Shown here piece after piece: positions 19,035-27,126 of a stretch of DNA of 64,000 nt. The first letter of the stretch is position 1, and each line of letters opens with the position of its first letter. The stretch is from Pseudomonas anguilliseptica. GTDB taxonomy: Bacteria > Pseudomonadota > Gammaproteobacteria > Pseudomonadales > Pseudomonadaceae. The notes below the pieces were generated by a model. The model worked only from the letters and a program-made list of their open reading frames with translations, did no database searches and had not been told where the DNA came from. Where the stretch lies: positions 1 through 64,000 of the forward strand of contig NZ_JAEIOI010000005.1 in the NCBI RefSeq assembly GCF_021375795.1, read 5' to 3'. A program made the position numbers and the translations under genes.

Positions 19035-21179
19035 TCAACTGATTTCCCGGCGAAAAGGCGGCAAAGCATTGAGAATCGACTTGCCATAACGCTGAGTCAC
19101 CACCCGCCTGTCGAGCAAGGTAATGATGCCGCGATCCGCTTCGGTACGCAGCAAGCGTCCGCAGGCCTGCACCAGGCGCAGCGAGGCATCTGGTACGGCA
19201 ATTTCCATGAACGGGTTGCCACCACGCGCTTCGATCCATTCGGCCAACGCGGCCTCGACCGGATCATCTGGTACGGCAAAGGGAATTTTGGCAATTACCA
19301 CGTGTTCGCAATAGGCCCCCGGCAGGTCGACGCCTTCGGCAAAACTGGCCAGGCCAAACAGCACGCTTTCCTCGCCGGAATCCACCCGTGCCTTGTGCTT
19401 GTTCAGGGTTTCCTGCTTGGACAGATTGCCCTGAATAAACACCCGTTTGCGCCAATCGCGCTCCAGGCCATCGAACACGTCCTGCATCTGCTTACGCGAA
19501 GAGAACAGCACCAGGGTACCGCGCGAACCTTCGACCAGCCCCGGCAGTTCGCGAATGATCGCCGCCGTATGCGCCACCGCATCGCGCGGATCGGCATTCA
19601 AATTGGGCACCCGCAGCACACCGGCATCGGCGTGGTGGAACGGGCTTGGTACCACGGCAGTAACCGCGACCTTGGGCAACCCGGCGCGCATACGATAACG
19701 CTCGAAGGTGCCCAGTGCGGTCAGCGTGGCCGAGGTTACCAGCGCACCATAGGCAACGTTCCACAGGTTACGCCGCAGGGTTTCCGCAGCGAGAATCGGG
19801 CTGGCATTGACTTCGATGTCGAACAACGCGCCGCTTTCCGCCAGCGTCAGCCAACGCGCCATGGGCGGGCTTTCCTCCGGGTCTTCCGTGGTGAAAGCCA
19901 GCCAAAGCTCCCAGTTGCCCTGGGCGCGCGCCAGCAGGCTGCCGAACAACGGGTACCACTCCTCCGCCTGGTGGCTGGCGATACCGACCGTGGCTTCGCC
20001 ATCCATGGCCTCCTTAAGCTGCTCAGTCACCCCGGTGAACAGGTCAGTTAGCTTGGAAAAGCCCTTTTTCAACTCGGTGCCCAGCTCGATCAGGTGGGGC
20101 GGTACCAGGCCGCCAACAAAGCGGTGACGAGGGCGCTCGCGGCCTTCCATATCTTCACCGGGTTTGAACTCGGCGATCTGCTCGCAGGCGGCGAACATGA
20201 ACTGCTGCTGGGTTTTGATCTCCCGCGCCAATTCTGGCACCTGCTCAATCAAGCGCCCCAGATCACCGGGCAAGGGGTGCTGGGCCAGTAGTTTGGTAAG
20301 GTTCTTGGCGGTCTGCTCCAGCCAGTCGGCGGTCGAACGCAGGCGGGTGAAATGAGCGAAATGACCGATGGCTTTGTCCGGCAGGTGGTGACCTTCGTCG
20401 AACACATACAGGGTGTCGCGCGGGTCCGGCAGTACTGCACCGCCGCCCAACGCCAGGTCAGCCAGCACCATGTCGTGGTTGGTGACAATCACATCAACCT
20501 TGCCCATGCCTTCCCGTGCTTTGTAGAAGGCGCATTGCTGAAAGTTCGGGCAATGCCGGTTGGTGCATTGGCTGTGATCGGTGGTCAGCTGCGACCAGCG
20601 CGTGTCTTCAAGTTCTTCCGGCCAGCTGTCACGGTCACCATCCCATTTGTTGCCGGCCAGTTTCTCAATCATCGCAGTGAACAGTTTCTGGCTTTGCTCA
20701 TCGACATCGATCTTGAAGCCTTCTTCTTCGAACAACTGCGCGGTGGCACTCTGCGCCTGGCCTTCCTGCAGCAGGATATCCAGCTTGGACAGGCATAGAT
20801 AACGGCCTCGGCCCTTGGCCAGGGCAAAACTGAAATTCAGCCCACTGTTGCGCATCAGGTCGGGCAGGTCCTTATGCACGATCTGCTCTTGCAGGGCCAC
20901 GGTCGCTGTGGCAATCACCAGGCGCTTGCCCGCCGCCTTGGCTGTAGGAATGGCCGCCAGGCTGTAGGCCACGGTCTTGCCCGTACCGGTCCCAGCCTCG
21001 ACCGCCACCACCGCTGGCTCACCAAGGCGACGGCCTTCATCGTCCGTGGTGATCGCGCCCAGCACCTTGGCAATTTCGGCAATCATCAGACGCTGGCCAT
21101 AGCGCGGCTTGAGCGACTTGGCTTCGAGAAAACGCGAATAGGCGCCCTGGATCTGGGTCTTGAGTTCAGTACTGAGCAT
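19035..21179 (-). CDS. dinG: DinG-family ATP-dependent 5'-3' DNA helicase
   Basis: 714 residues, superfamily 2 XPD/DinG type. Walker A is EAGTGTGKT near 62-70, and the DEGHH box (a DEAH variant) follows VLPDPRDTLYVF. Between them are four cysteines suited to a [4Fe-4S] cluster: one in GRGRYLC and three in QCTN-HCPN--QC. The helicase C-terminal motif QACGRLLR lies near the end. It resolves R-loops and forked structures during replication stress. In E. coli dinG is LexA-regulated; no LexA box was recognised here. It stands alone, divergent from the CopD-like gene. Confidence 0.92.
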   Translation of the reverse strand: MLSTELKTQIQGAYSRFLEAKSLKPRYGQRLMIAEIAKVLGAITTDDEGRRLGEPAVVAVEAGTGTGKTVAYSLAAIPTAKAAGKRLVIATATVALQEQIVHKDLPDLMRNSGLNFSFALAKGRGRYLCLSKLDILLQEGQAQSATAQLFEEEGFKIDVDEQSQKLFTAMIEKLAGNKWDGDRDSWPEELEDTRWSQLTTDHSQCTNRHCPNFQQCAFYKAREGMGKVDVIVTNHDMVLADLALGGGAVLPDPRDTLYVFDEGHHLPDKAIGHFAHFTRLRSTADWLEQTAKNLTKLLAQHPLPGDLGRLIEQVPELAREIKTQQQFMFAACEQIAEFKPGEDMEGRERPRHRFVGGLVPPHLIELGTELKKGFSKLTDLFTGVTEQLKEAMDGEATVGIASHQAEEWYPLFGSLLARAQGNWELWLAFTTEDPEESPPMARWLTLAESGALFDIEVNASPILAAETLRRNLWNVAYGALVTSATLTALGTFERYRMRAGLPKVAVTAVVPSPFHHADAGVLRVPNLNADPRDAVAHTAAIIRELPGLVEGSRGTLVLFSSRKQMQDVFDGLERDWRKRVFIQGNLSKQETLNKHKARVDSGEESVLFGLASFAEGVDLPGAYCEHVVIAKIPFAVPDDPVEAALAEWIEARGGNPFMEIAVPDASLRLVQACGRLLRTEADRGIITLLDRRVVTQRYGKSILNALPPFRREIS

Positions 21180-21277
21180 GGGGTCTTGGCGAGAAAGGCT
21201 GGATAAATTTTCAGTGTTTGCAATCGGCGGCTATCATAGCGCGCTAATTGATCCAGCGCTCTGATAGGAGTACCCGC

Positions 21278-21742
21278 ATGACCCCCTATGCCTTTGTCTA
21301 CAGCCTGCATCTGCTTGCCGCCCTGGTCTGGGTCGGCGGGATGTTCTTCGCCTGGATGGTCCTGCGTCCGGCGGCGGTCGCCGCGCTGGAGGTGCCTGCC
21401 CGACTGAAACTCTGGCTGGAGGTGTTTCCACGTTTCTTCTACTGGGTCTGGGCGGCGGTGCTGGTATTGCCGGTCACCGGCGTTGGCATGCTGCATCTGC
21501 GTTTTAGCGGCTTCGACAGCGCGCCGCGCTATGTGCACATCATGATGGGGCTGTATATCGCCATGCTGGCGTTGTTTCTGCGCATCCAGGCCCTGCAGCT
21601 GCCGGAACTGCGCCGCGCAGTGGAAGCGCAAGACTGGCCAAATGGCGGCGCCGTACTGGGCCGCATTCGGCGACTGGTGGGATTGAATCTGCTGCTCGGT
21701 CTGCTGTTGGTCAGTATCGCTGCTGCGCGTCCGAGCTTCTGA
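21278..21742 (+). CDS. CopD-like four-helix membrane protein
   Basis: 154 residues with four predicted membrane helices. The first contains SLHLLAALVWVGGMFFAW, the histidine-bearing pattern typical of the CopD/PcoD domain and related DUF2269-like proteins. Another helix holds HIMMGLYIAMLALFL. The start at 21278 follows GATAGGAG; an upstream TTG in frame is rejected. CopD proteins are linked to copper uptake in Pseudomonas copper operons, but no copper genes are adjacent here, so the ligand is unknown. A haem- or metal-binding membrane role is inferred from the conserved histidines only. Confidence 0.8.
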   Translation: MTPYAFVYSLHLLAALVWVGGMFFAWMVLRPAAVAALEVPARLKLWLEVFPRFFYWVWAAVLVLPVTGVGMLHLRFSGFDSAPRYVHIMMGLYIAMLALFLRIQALQLPELRRAVEAQDWPNGGAVLGRIRRLVGLNLLLGLLLVSIAAARPSF

Positions 21743-21789
21743 ATGGCAGCAACCGCTGCCCCAAGGCAGCGGTTGCTGATCGAGCCGGC

Positions 21790-22551
21790 TTAAAAACGCA
21801 CAACGTTCAGCGCACCGGTCGGCCCTGCTTCGCCAGCACGCCCGGCCTGCCCCGGTTTGCCATCGCCGGCACCCGCCGTGCTGTAGAGCCAGCAGCCCCT
21901 GCTGACACCCCCTTGACCGCCCGCCCCTGGGGTACCAGGCAGACCACCTGCGCCACCCTCGACCCGCACCTGCAGCGACTCAACCGGGAATTCCTGCGGC
22001 ACTTCCAGACGGACCTGAGCCCCCGCAGCCCCAGGCTGTCCATCACCACCATCCAGACCGTCATGGCCACGGCTGGCCTCGCCCCAGGTGCAACCGCCGG
22101 ACTTGCCGTCCGCACCAGCCAAACCGGCATATCCAGGCGCACCATTACCGCCACGGGCATCAACCAGCAGACTTTCGACGGTGACGACTTGCAGCCGCAG
22201 GCTCAGGTTACGCCCCGGCAATGCTGGTTGTTTACTGCTGCCCTGAGCGCCACGGGCGCTGATCTGCGCACCACTGGCAATATCTGCCGTCGCAGCTTCC
22301 AGGCGCAGCTCGCGCTCGCTGGGCGCCACCGACAGACGCGCCTCGCGCCCCAGACGCAATTGGGCCACACGCAGTTCAGTCACCCCCGCCGGAATCAGCA
22401 GCGTGCCGTGATCGGCAATATCCAGACGATCCAGTAACAGCACGCTGGTATTGCCGGGCAGGCGCATAAAGGAATTGGATTCAACTTCGATAACTGCTTC
22501 AGCCATAACCAACGGGCTGACCAGCGCAGCAAGGACAAGCCAGTTACGCAT
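21790..22551 (-). CDS. Exported collagen-like Gly-X-Y-rich protein
   Basis: 253 residues. A Sec signal peptide (RNWLVLAALVSPLVMA, cleavage near residue 17) leads to a beta-rich stretch of about 110 residues with alternating hydrophobics (LRVAQLRLGREARLSV), then a C-terminal half full of collagen-like runs: GAPGYAGLAGADGKSGG, GHDGLDGGDGQPGAAGA, GGLPGTPGAGG and GDGKPGQAGRAGEAGPTGA. Cysteines occur in GGCTW and RGCWLY. Translation overlaps the DUF1145 gene by 8 bp. I know of no assigned function; surface exposure or a rod-like extension is inferred from the repeats. Confidence 0.75.
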   Translation of the reverse strand: MRNWLVLAALVSPLVMAEAVIEVESNSFMRLPGNTSVLLLDRLDIADHGTLLIPAGVTELRVAQLRLGREARLSVAPSERELRLEAATADIASGAQISARGAQGSSKQPALPGRNLSLRLQVVTVESLLVDARGGNGAPGYAGLAGADGKSGGCTWGEASRGHDGLDGGDGQPGAAGAQVRLEVPQEFPVESLQVRVEGGAGGLPGTPGAGGQGGVSRGCWLYSTAGAGDGKPGQAGRAGEAGPTGALNVVRF

Positions 22552-22864
22552 TTTCAGCCTCCAGCTGCAGTTCTTCCTGAGTGTGCTCCACAACGTGCTG
22601 CGGCGCATTCGGCTCATCTGGCAACCCCAGCAACTGGAACACACCGAACAACATGACCTGTACGCGCTCCTGAGCCGGCTTGGCGCTGGTCGCAATGCGC
22701 TTATCGAAAAGCCACAGCTCCAGCCCATGCACCAGCAGAATTAACGCGCCGGCTGCATGCAGCAGCAGAGCAAAGGGCTGCGCGAAAGGTTGCAGTAGAT
22801 TGGCCAGTACGACACCCCAGAACAATGCCGTCAGCACTTTCCCCAGCAGTAAAAATGTCTTCAT
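22544..22864 (-). CDS. DUF1145 small membrane protein
   Basis: 106 residues with two or three hydrophobic helices: LLLGKVLTALFWGVVLANLL (4-23) and FALLLHAAGALILLVHGLELWLF (31-53), followed by a polar tail. The pattern and length match DUF1145, an uncharacterised inner-membrane family of Gammaproteobacteria. Its last codons overlap the start of the Gly-X-Y protein gene (22551), so the two are translationally coupled, membrane protein first. Confidence 0.75.
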   Translation of the reverse strand: MKTFLLLGKVLTALFWGVVLANLLQPFAQPFALLLHAAGALILLVHGLELWLFDKRIATSAKPAQERVQVMLFGVFQLLGLPDEPNAPQHVVEHTQEELQLEAENA

Positions 22865-22928
22865 ACCCGCCCCAAGCAGTTTTTATTTCGCTGCACCTTA
22901 ACTGCTTTGGGAGAGTGCTGCTAGAAGG

Positions 22929-22973
22929 CCAGTAAAAACCATAACGGGCAAACGCCCGCACAGCTTTTACTGG
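22929..22973. repeat. Nested inverted repeat downstream of the TSP3-OmpA lipoprotein gene
   Basis: Outer arms CCAGTAAAA (22929-22937) and TTTTACTGG (22965-22973) enclose an inner hairpin CGGGC-aaac-GCCCG (22945-22958). It lies between the OmpA-like gene ending at 23065 and the DUF1145 gene starting at 22864, both minus strand. It could be a terminator without a T tract, an attenuator or a protein-binding site. Confidence 0.5.
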
Positions 22974-23064
22974 TGAATGGAAGCCCTGCCACTGACAAGC
23001 TATTGAGAACCTACGGACGCACAGATCAGGAAATTCTCAACAGCTTGCCAGTGCAGCAGCAGCT

Positions 23065-23802
23065 TTAAGGTTGCGCCTCGACCTCGGCCTCCACACGGCG
23101 GTTGATGGCACGCCCAGACTCGCTGTCATTGTCCGCAACCGGCCGCGACTCACCATAACCAACGGAAGACACCCTACTGCTGTCGATACCATGCTGATTG
23201 ACCAGCACATCGCGCACAGCATTGGCCCGACGCTCGGACAGTGCCTGGTTGTAGGCATCACTGCCCACAGCATCGGTATGCCCTTCAACGGTCGTGGTGG
23301 TTTGCGGGTATTGCTTCATGAAATCAGCCAAGCTCTTGATATCCGCCTGACTGTCTTCTTTGACATCGGATTTGTTGAAGTCGAATTTGACATCCAGCTC
23401 CACACGAACCGACTCGACAACCTCTATGGGTTCTGCGGCAGGCTCAGCCGGCGCGCTTGCATATTCCTTGAGGGGGCAACCGTTGTGGTGCACAGGCGTA
23501 TTAGGAGGAGTACCGGGGCAACGGTCACGACGGTCAAATACACCGTCATCGTCTTCATCACCGTCCTGGGCATAACAAATCAGCGTGCCGATGACCGCAC
23601 CGGCCACTGCACCACCTGCTGCCCATGTTGAACTTTCGATTGCGCCCAGACCTGCACCGGTCAGACCGCCAATTGCACTGCACAGGGGCCAGTTCCCTTG
23701 GTTGAGCGGCGCATCTCCCGTACTGGAAGTTGTGACGCAACCTGAAAGAACACTGCTGACCAAGAGAATGGGGGCTACCCCCATCATGGATCTAACTCTC
23801 AT
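23065..23802 (-). CDS. OmpA-domain lipoprotein with TSP3-like acidic linker
   Basis: 245 residues. Lipobox LSGC gives Cys22. A glycine-zipper-like hydrophobic region (IGGLTGAGLGAIESSTWAAGGAVAGAVIGTL, roughly 44-76) is followed by an acidic DGDEDDDGVFDRRDRCP linker of thrombospondin type 3 type, which in OmpF/OprF-like proteins can bind calcium. The C-terminal OmpA domain contains VEGHTDAVGSDAYN and NRRVEAEVEA. It is a close paralogue of the upstream gene at 23929-24555, which lacks the TSP3 linker. It probably anchors the outer membrane to peptidoglycan. Confidence 0.88.
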   Translation of the reverse strand: MRVRSMMGVAPILLVSSVLSGCVTTSSTGDAPLNQGNWPLCSAIGGLTGAGLGAIESSTWAAGGAVAGAVIGTLICYAQDGDEDDDGVFDRRDRCPGTPPNTPVHHNGCPLKEYASAPAEPAAEPIEVVESVRVELDVKFDFNKSDVKEDSQADIKSLADFMKQYPQTTTTVEGHTDAVGSDAYNQALSERRANAVRDVLVNQHGIDSSRVSSVGYGESRPVADNDSESGRAINRRVEAEVEAQP

Positions 23803-23820
23803 GGTAGAAATCTCCTGTTG

Positions 23821-23838
23821 TACCGGCTACTGCCGGTA
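23821..23838 (-). promoter_or_regulatory. Short palindrome in the leader of the TSP3-OmpA gene
   Basis: Perfect 7-bp arms TACCGGC and GCCGGTA with a 4-nt loop, lying about 19 nt upstream of the ATG and next to the ribosome binding site (ACAGGAG on the minus strand). The neighbouring paralogue has an analogous hairpin at the same place, suggesting an mRNA or protein-binding control element. Confidence 0.4.
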
Positions 23839-23872
23839 ACTTAGGAGTAAAGACCCACCCTTTGAGCTGTAC

Positions 23873-23903
23873 AAGCCGGACCCTCGCGGGTCCGGCCTGT
23901 TTT
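23873..23903 (-). terminator. Probable terminator between the two OmpA paralogues
   Basis: Nine-base-pair GC-rich hairpin, arms GCCGGACCC (23875-23883) and GGGTCCGGC (23888-23896), loop TCGC. It begins about 30 nt after the stop of the upstream paralogue (minus strand). The T tract is better on the plus-strand side (CTGTTTTCTT), so strength on the minus strand is uncertain. Confidence 0.5.
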
Positions 23904-23928
23904 CTTCAGAAAGCCTGGATTCAGGCAA

Positions 23929-24555
23929 TCAAGGACGTGCTTCTACTTCTGCTTCTACACGACGGTTGACGGCGCGGCCATCAGCGCTGGTGTTGTCCGC
24001 AACCGGACGAGTCTCACCATAACCCACAGCGTTCACACGATCAGCGCCTACGCCATACTGGTTGACCAGCACGTCACGCACGGCATTGGCACGGCGCTCG
24101 GAGAGTTTCTGGTTATACGCATCGCTGCCCACGGAGTCAGTGTGGCCTTCAACCACAGTGGTGGTTTGTGGGTACTGGGTGAGGAAATCCGCCAGGTTCT
24201 TGATATCGCCGTAGCTTTCAGGCTTGACCTGCGCTTTGTCGAAATCGAACTTGACGTCCAGTTCAACGCGTACAGCTTCAGCCGGCTCAGCCACAGCCAC
24301 TTCTTCGACCACTTCCTCAACCACAACAACCTGCTCTTCGCTGGCACCGTGCACCCAGCAATAGGCGGCCGCCAGACCTGCGCCGGCTACAGCGCCGCCG
24401 CCCGCCCAGCTGGAGCTCTCAATTGCGCCCAGAGCAGCACCGCCCACACCGCCGATCGCGGCGCAGGTTGGCCAATCCGTTTTTTGCAGCCCGGCACAAC
24501 CGGTCAAAAAGCTACTCGCGACAATCAGGGGTAATGCTTTCCTGGTGATGCTCAT
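23929..24555 (-). CDS. OmpA-domain lipoprotein (paralogue without TSP3 linker)
   Basis: 208 residues. The start at 24555 gives a signal peptide ending in lipobox LTGC (Cys20) and follows AGGAGACGG. A glycine-rich segment (IGGVGGAALGAIESSSWAGGGAVAGAGLAA, about 33-62) precedes a Glu/Val-rich spacer (VVVEEVVEEVAVAEPA). The OmpA domain then has VKFDFDKAQV, VEGHTDSVGSDAYNQ, RANAVRDVLVNQ and NRRVEAEVEA. The OmpA half is nearly identical to that of the next gene downstream, indicating tandem duplication. It probably binds peptidoglycan from the outer membrane. Confidence 0.88.
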   Translation of the reverse strand: MSITRKALPLIVASSFLTGCAGLQKTDWPTCAAIGGVGGAALGAIESSSWAGGGAVAGAGLAAAYCWVHGASEEQVVVVEEVVEEVAVAEPAEAVRVELDVKFDFDKAQVKPESYGDIKNLADFLTQYPQTTTVVEGHTDSVGSDAYNQKLSERRANAVRDVLVNQYGVGADRVNAVGYGETRPVADNTSADGRAVNRRVEAEVEARP

Positions 24556-24576
24556 ATATCCGTCTCCTATTGGTAA

Positions 24577-24592
24577 ATCGGTAAAAACCGAT
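24577..24592 (-). promoter_or_regulatory. Short palindrome in the leader of the second OmpA paralogue
   Basis: Arms ATCGGT and ACCGAT around a 4-base loop, 21 nt upstream of the start codon and just before the ribosome binding site. It is positioned like the palindrome preceding the TSP3-OmpA gene, though its sequence differs. Confidence 0.35.
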
Positions 24593-24719
24593 ACTGACGA
24601 AGTAAAGACGCCAGTAACAAAATATGCCAGAGAATATGCAAAGACATTAGTAGCACGATCCGCACTAGGCCGCATTGCACTGGCACGTTAGTCTTTATGC
24701 ACCTGAGCGAGGACTTTTC

Positions 24720-25217
24720 ATGCCTGCAACCCTGTCATCCCGAACACCCCAACAAGCCCTTGCTGCCCTGCTGGCCCGTTATACACCGCAACGTCTGTTG
24801 GTCATTGGCAGCCGCGAACTACCGGCGATTGACGCCTTTCTCGCCGCTCATCCGAACTGCCAGATCGCCCACGCCCCGGCTGCGGCCCTGCCGGAGCAAC
24901 TGGCGGCGCAACGCTTTGACCTGGCTCTGGTAGTCGATTGCCTTGAACATATCGAGAAACGTATTGCCCTGCAGTTGCTAGGCGGGGTTCGCAACCTGAA
25001 CGCCAGCCGTATCGCCGTACTGGTCGATCTGGACGCCTGCGAGTGGCAAGAAACCGACTTTTTCGCCCTGGCACTGCAGGCCAGTGAACGTTTCCAGCGG
25101 GATGGGCAAACCCTCAACCTGTTTACCTACGACCTACTCGATTACAAGCAGGTGCCGGACTGGCTGAACGCTAAGTTCTGGGCCAACCCGGAAAACTTCG
25201 GCAAGTACTGGTGGTAA
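24720..25217 (+). CDS. DUF6231-like protein, methyltransferase-like fold
   Basis: 165 residues, cytosolic. The start at 24720 is supported by GAGCGAGGA. The order of elements ([21 protein letters not shown] near 25-45, then a [16 protein letters not shown] block near 71-86) resembles the beginning and motif II region of class I SAM-dependent methyltransferases. The usual glycine-rich SAM loop is poor, so enzymatic activity is doubtful. The C-terminus ends in the aromatic [10 protein letters not shown]. The gene lies 4 bp before ychJ and is probably co-transcribed with it. Naming as DUF6231 is from memory. Confidence 0.65.
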   Translation: MPATLSSRTPQQALAALLARYTPQRLLVIGSRELPAIDAFLAAHPNCQIAHAPAAALPEQLAAQRFDLALVVDCLEHIEKRIALQLLGGVRNLNASRIAVLVDLDACEWQETDFFALALQASERFQRDGQTLNLFTYDLLDYKQVPDWLNAKFWANPENFGKYWW

Positions 25218-25221
25218 AGCC

Positions 25222-25692
25222 ATGAGCAGCACACTCTGCCCATGCGGCAGTGAACAGTCACTGGCGCAATGCTGCGGCCTTTATCACGCAGGCACACCCG
25301 CCCCCAGCGCCGAAGCCTTGATGCGCTCGCGCTACAGCGCCTATGCCTTGGGCCTGATTGACTACTTGGTACGCAGCACATTACCCACACAGCAAAATGG
25401 CCTTGACCAACAGGCCATCCGCAGCTGGAGCCAAAGCAGCACCTGGCTGCGACTTGAGGTAGAAAAAGCAGAAGATATCGCGGGTGAGCCCGCGCACGCC
25501 TATGTCACCTTCACCGCCCACTGGCGAGACAGCGAAGGCGAGCATAGCCACCGCGAACGCTCGGCCTTTGTTACACATGCTGGCAACTGGTACTTCATCG
25601 ACCCGACAGTCGAACTGAAAACCGGCCGCAATGACGCCTGCCCCTGCGCCAGCGGGCTGAAATTCAAGAAGTGTTGCTCAGCCTACTTCTAG
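25222..25692 (+). CDS. YchJ family SEC-C motif protein
   Basis: 156 residues. SEC-C type zinc-binding motifs stand at both ends: [13 protein letters not shown] (residues 6-18) and [13 protein letters not shown] (140-152). The NTF2-like YchJ core between them contains [19 protein letters not shown], and [19 protein letters not shown]. This is the classic YchJ/UPF0225 layout. Function is unknown; the SEC-C fold also occurs at the SecA C-terminus, where it binds SecB. The gene follows the DUF6231-like gene by 4 bp. Confidence 0.88.
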   Translation: MSSTLCPCGSEQSLAQCCGLYHAGTPAPSAEALMRSRYSAYALGLIDYLVRSTLPTQQNGLDQQAIRSWSQSSTWLRLEVEKAEDIAGEPAHAYVTFTAHWRDSEGEHSHRERSAFVTHAGNWYFIDPTVELKTGRNDACPCASGLKFKKCCSAYF

Positions 25693-25739
25693 TTCAATGG
25701 CGGCAGAACACTACGCTGCAGCGCCCTGCCGCCTGCGAA

Positions 25740-26306
25740 CTAGTCCTGCAGTTTCAAGTGTGAGATATCCGGTGGCGGCCCTGCCGGGGCCTTTTTCAGC
25801 TCACCCATATCACTCCCGGCAGGAGCCAGGCTGAACTGCGACAAATCCAGGGAAGGTGCAGGAGCCGTCGGCTTGTTGTCTTGCAGGTCGCCACCCAGCG
25901 GGGCAATACCGAAATCCGGGGCATCCACCTCGGAAAATGCGGCCATGTATTCGTCACGCGGAGCCACCTTCAAGCGCCCTGCCGGACTACTGGCTGCCTG
26001 TGGTTGTGCTGCCGCCACGGCTGCAGGAGCAGGAAAAGCAGCTGGCGGTGGGGCCAGCTCGATCTCTTCAATGACCTCATCCATGTCGGCCACTTCGACC
26101 ACAGCACCAGCACGTTCCAGGGTCGAGCGGTACTTCTCGGCCCCGGCCTCGTCCAGGTTACTCTTGATCACGATACGCCGCCCAGAAAACAACAGCGCCA
26201 GACGCTGCTCATCGGCCTGAAACAGCTTGGCAACGTTGGCTTTTACCAGCTCCAACTGAGCCCCCGGGACCAACTGCGCACTGAAGGCAATTTCGTAGCG
26301 AGCCAT
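25740..26306 (-). CDS. Unrecognised two-part protein with Ala/Pro-rich linker
   Basis: 188 residues, no signal peptide or membrane span. Residues 1-75 form a compact alpha/beta domain (ARYEIAFSAQLVPGA.., LFSGRRIVIKSNLD, AEKYRSTLERAGAVVEV) that looks like the small domain found at the start of several Pseudomonas proteins. Then come an acidic segment, an Ala/Pro-rich linker (70-100) and a tail with repeated short blocks (P-LDLSQFSLAPAG, PPPDISHLKLQD). The start at 26306 is chosen over one six bases upstream because AGGAG is then spaced correctly. I do not recognise a function. Confidence 0.7.
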   Translation of the reverse strand: MARYEIAFSAQLVPGAQLELVKANVAKLFQADEQRLALLFSGRRIVIKSNLDEAGAEKYRSTLERAGAVVEVADMDEVIEEIELAPPPAAFPAPAAVAAAQPQAASSPAGRLKVAPRDEYMAAFSEVDAPDFGIAPLGGDLQDNKPTAPAPSLDLSQFSLAPAGSDMGELKKAPAGPPPDISHLKLQD

Positions 26307-26418
26307 GGTCATACTCCTGTCCTAATCGTTGCTCAGTATGGCGCAGGTTTTTTTACCGTCACAACAGGTTGCAGCCAAGCACTTGCTTGTTACACTGATG
26401 CGTCACTCGGAGTATGCA

Positions 26419-26910
26419 ATGTTTTATCAGGCGCAAACGATAAGAATTCTCAGCCTATTGATGTTTTTTGGCCTCCTGTCGGGCCTTGGCGGTTGTTCCT
26501 CTCCAGGTGATCTGAAATCCCCGGAAGTGCGTCTCGTTAAAGTCGACGTAGTAAAAGCCAAATTGCTGGAGCAGCATTTCACGCTGCGCTTTCGCATCGA
26601 TAACCCCAACAATTTCAGCCTGCCGGTGCGCGGGATGGATTACATCGTGCATCTGAACCAGGTGAAACTGGCAGAAGGCGAGTCCAACGTATCCTTCACC
26701 GTGCCTGCCCACGGCCACCACAATTTCTCCATACCAGTGCGCACCAACCTCTGGCGTCACCTGCGGCAGATCGTCAAAGCCCTTGAAAAGCCTGACCAAC
26801 CCATCCCCTATCGCCTGCAAGGTGCAGTAAAAACCGGCTGGTTGTTCGGACAGAGCGTGCACATGTCGCGCAATGGCGAGATAATTCCCGGCGATTACAT
26901 CCCGGAGTAA
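26419..26910 (+). CDS. LEA type 2 (LEA14-like) lipoprotein
   Basis: 163 residues. The start at 26419 follows CGGAG. The hydrophobic signal ends in lipobox LGGC (Cys26). The mature part is a WHy/LEA14 domain: [20 protein letters not shown] (about 57-76), [13 protein letters not shown] and [10 protein letters not shown], a pattern of beta strands typical of LEA_2 proteins that are thought to bind or shield hydrophobic or stress-damaged surfaces. It would sit on the periplasmic face of a membrane. It starts a three-gene plus-strand run with the SEC-C and DUF2489 genes. Confidence 0.82.
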   Translation: MFYQAQTIRILSLLMFFGLLSGLGGCSSPGDLKSPEVRLVKVDVVKAKLLEQHFTLRFRIDNPNNFSLPVRGMDYIVHLNQVKLAEGESNVSFTVPAHGHHNFSIPVRTNLWRHLRQIVKALEKPDQPIPYRLQGAVKTGWLFGQSVHMSRNGEIIPGDYIPE

Positions 26911-26915
26911 CCCGC

Positions 26916-27119
26916 ATGACCCAGCAAGAACACGTCCACGGCCCTGACTGCAACCACGACCACGACCACGCTCACAGCCATGACCATGGTCACGTGCACG
27001 GCCCCCACTGCAATCATGGCCATCAGGAGCCCGTGCGCAACGCCCTGAAGGATGTTGGTCGCAATGACCCCTGCCCATGCGGCAGCGAGAAGAAATTCAA
27101 AAAATGCCACGGCGCATAA
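26916..27119 (+). CDS. Small His-rich SEC-C zinc protein
   Basis: 67 residues. The N-terminal half is a histidine/aspartate-rich metal-binding segment ([20 protein letters not shown], repeated as [11 protein letters not shown]). The C-terminal 20 residues are a SEC-C motif, [19 protein letters not shown]. The gene starts 5 bp after the LEA14 lipoprotein and ends 7 bp before the DUF2489 gene. High metal affinity is expected, so it could be a zinc store, chaperone or translation/secretion-related adaptor; none is shown. Confidence 0.82.
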   Translation: MTQQEHVHGPDCNHDHDHAHSHDHGHVHGPHCNHGHQEPVRNALKDVGRNDPCPCGSEKKFKKCHGA

Positions 27120-27126
27120 GTCGCCA

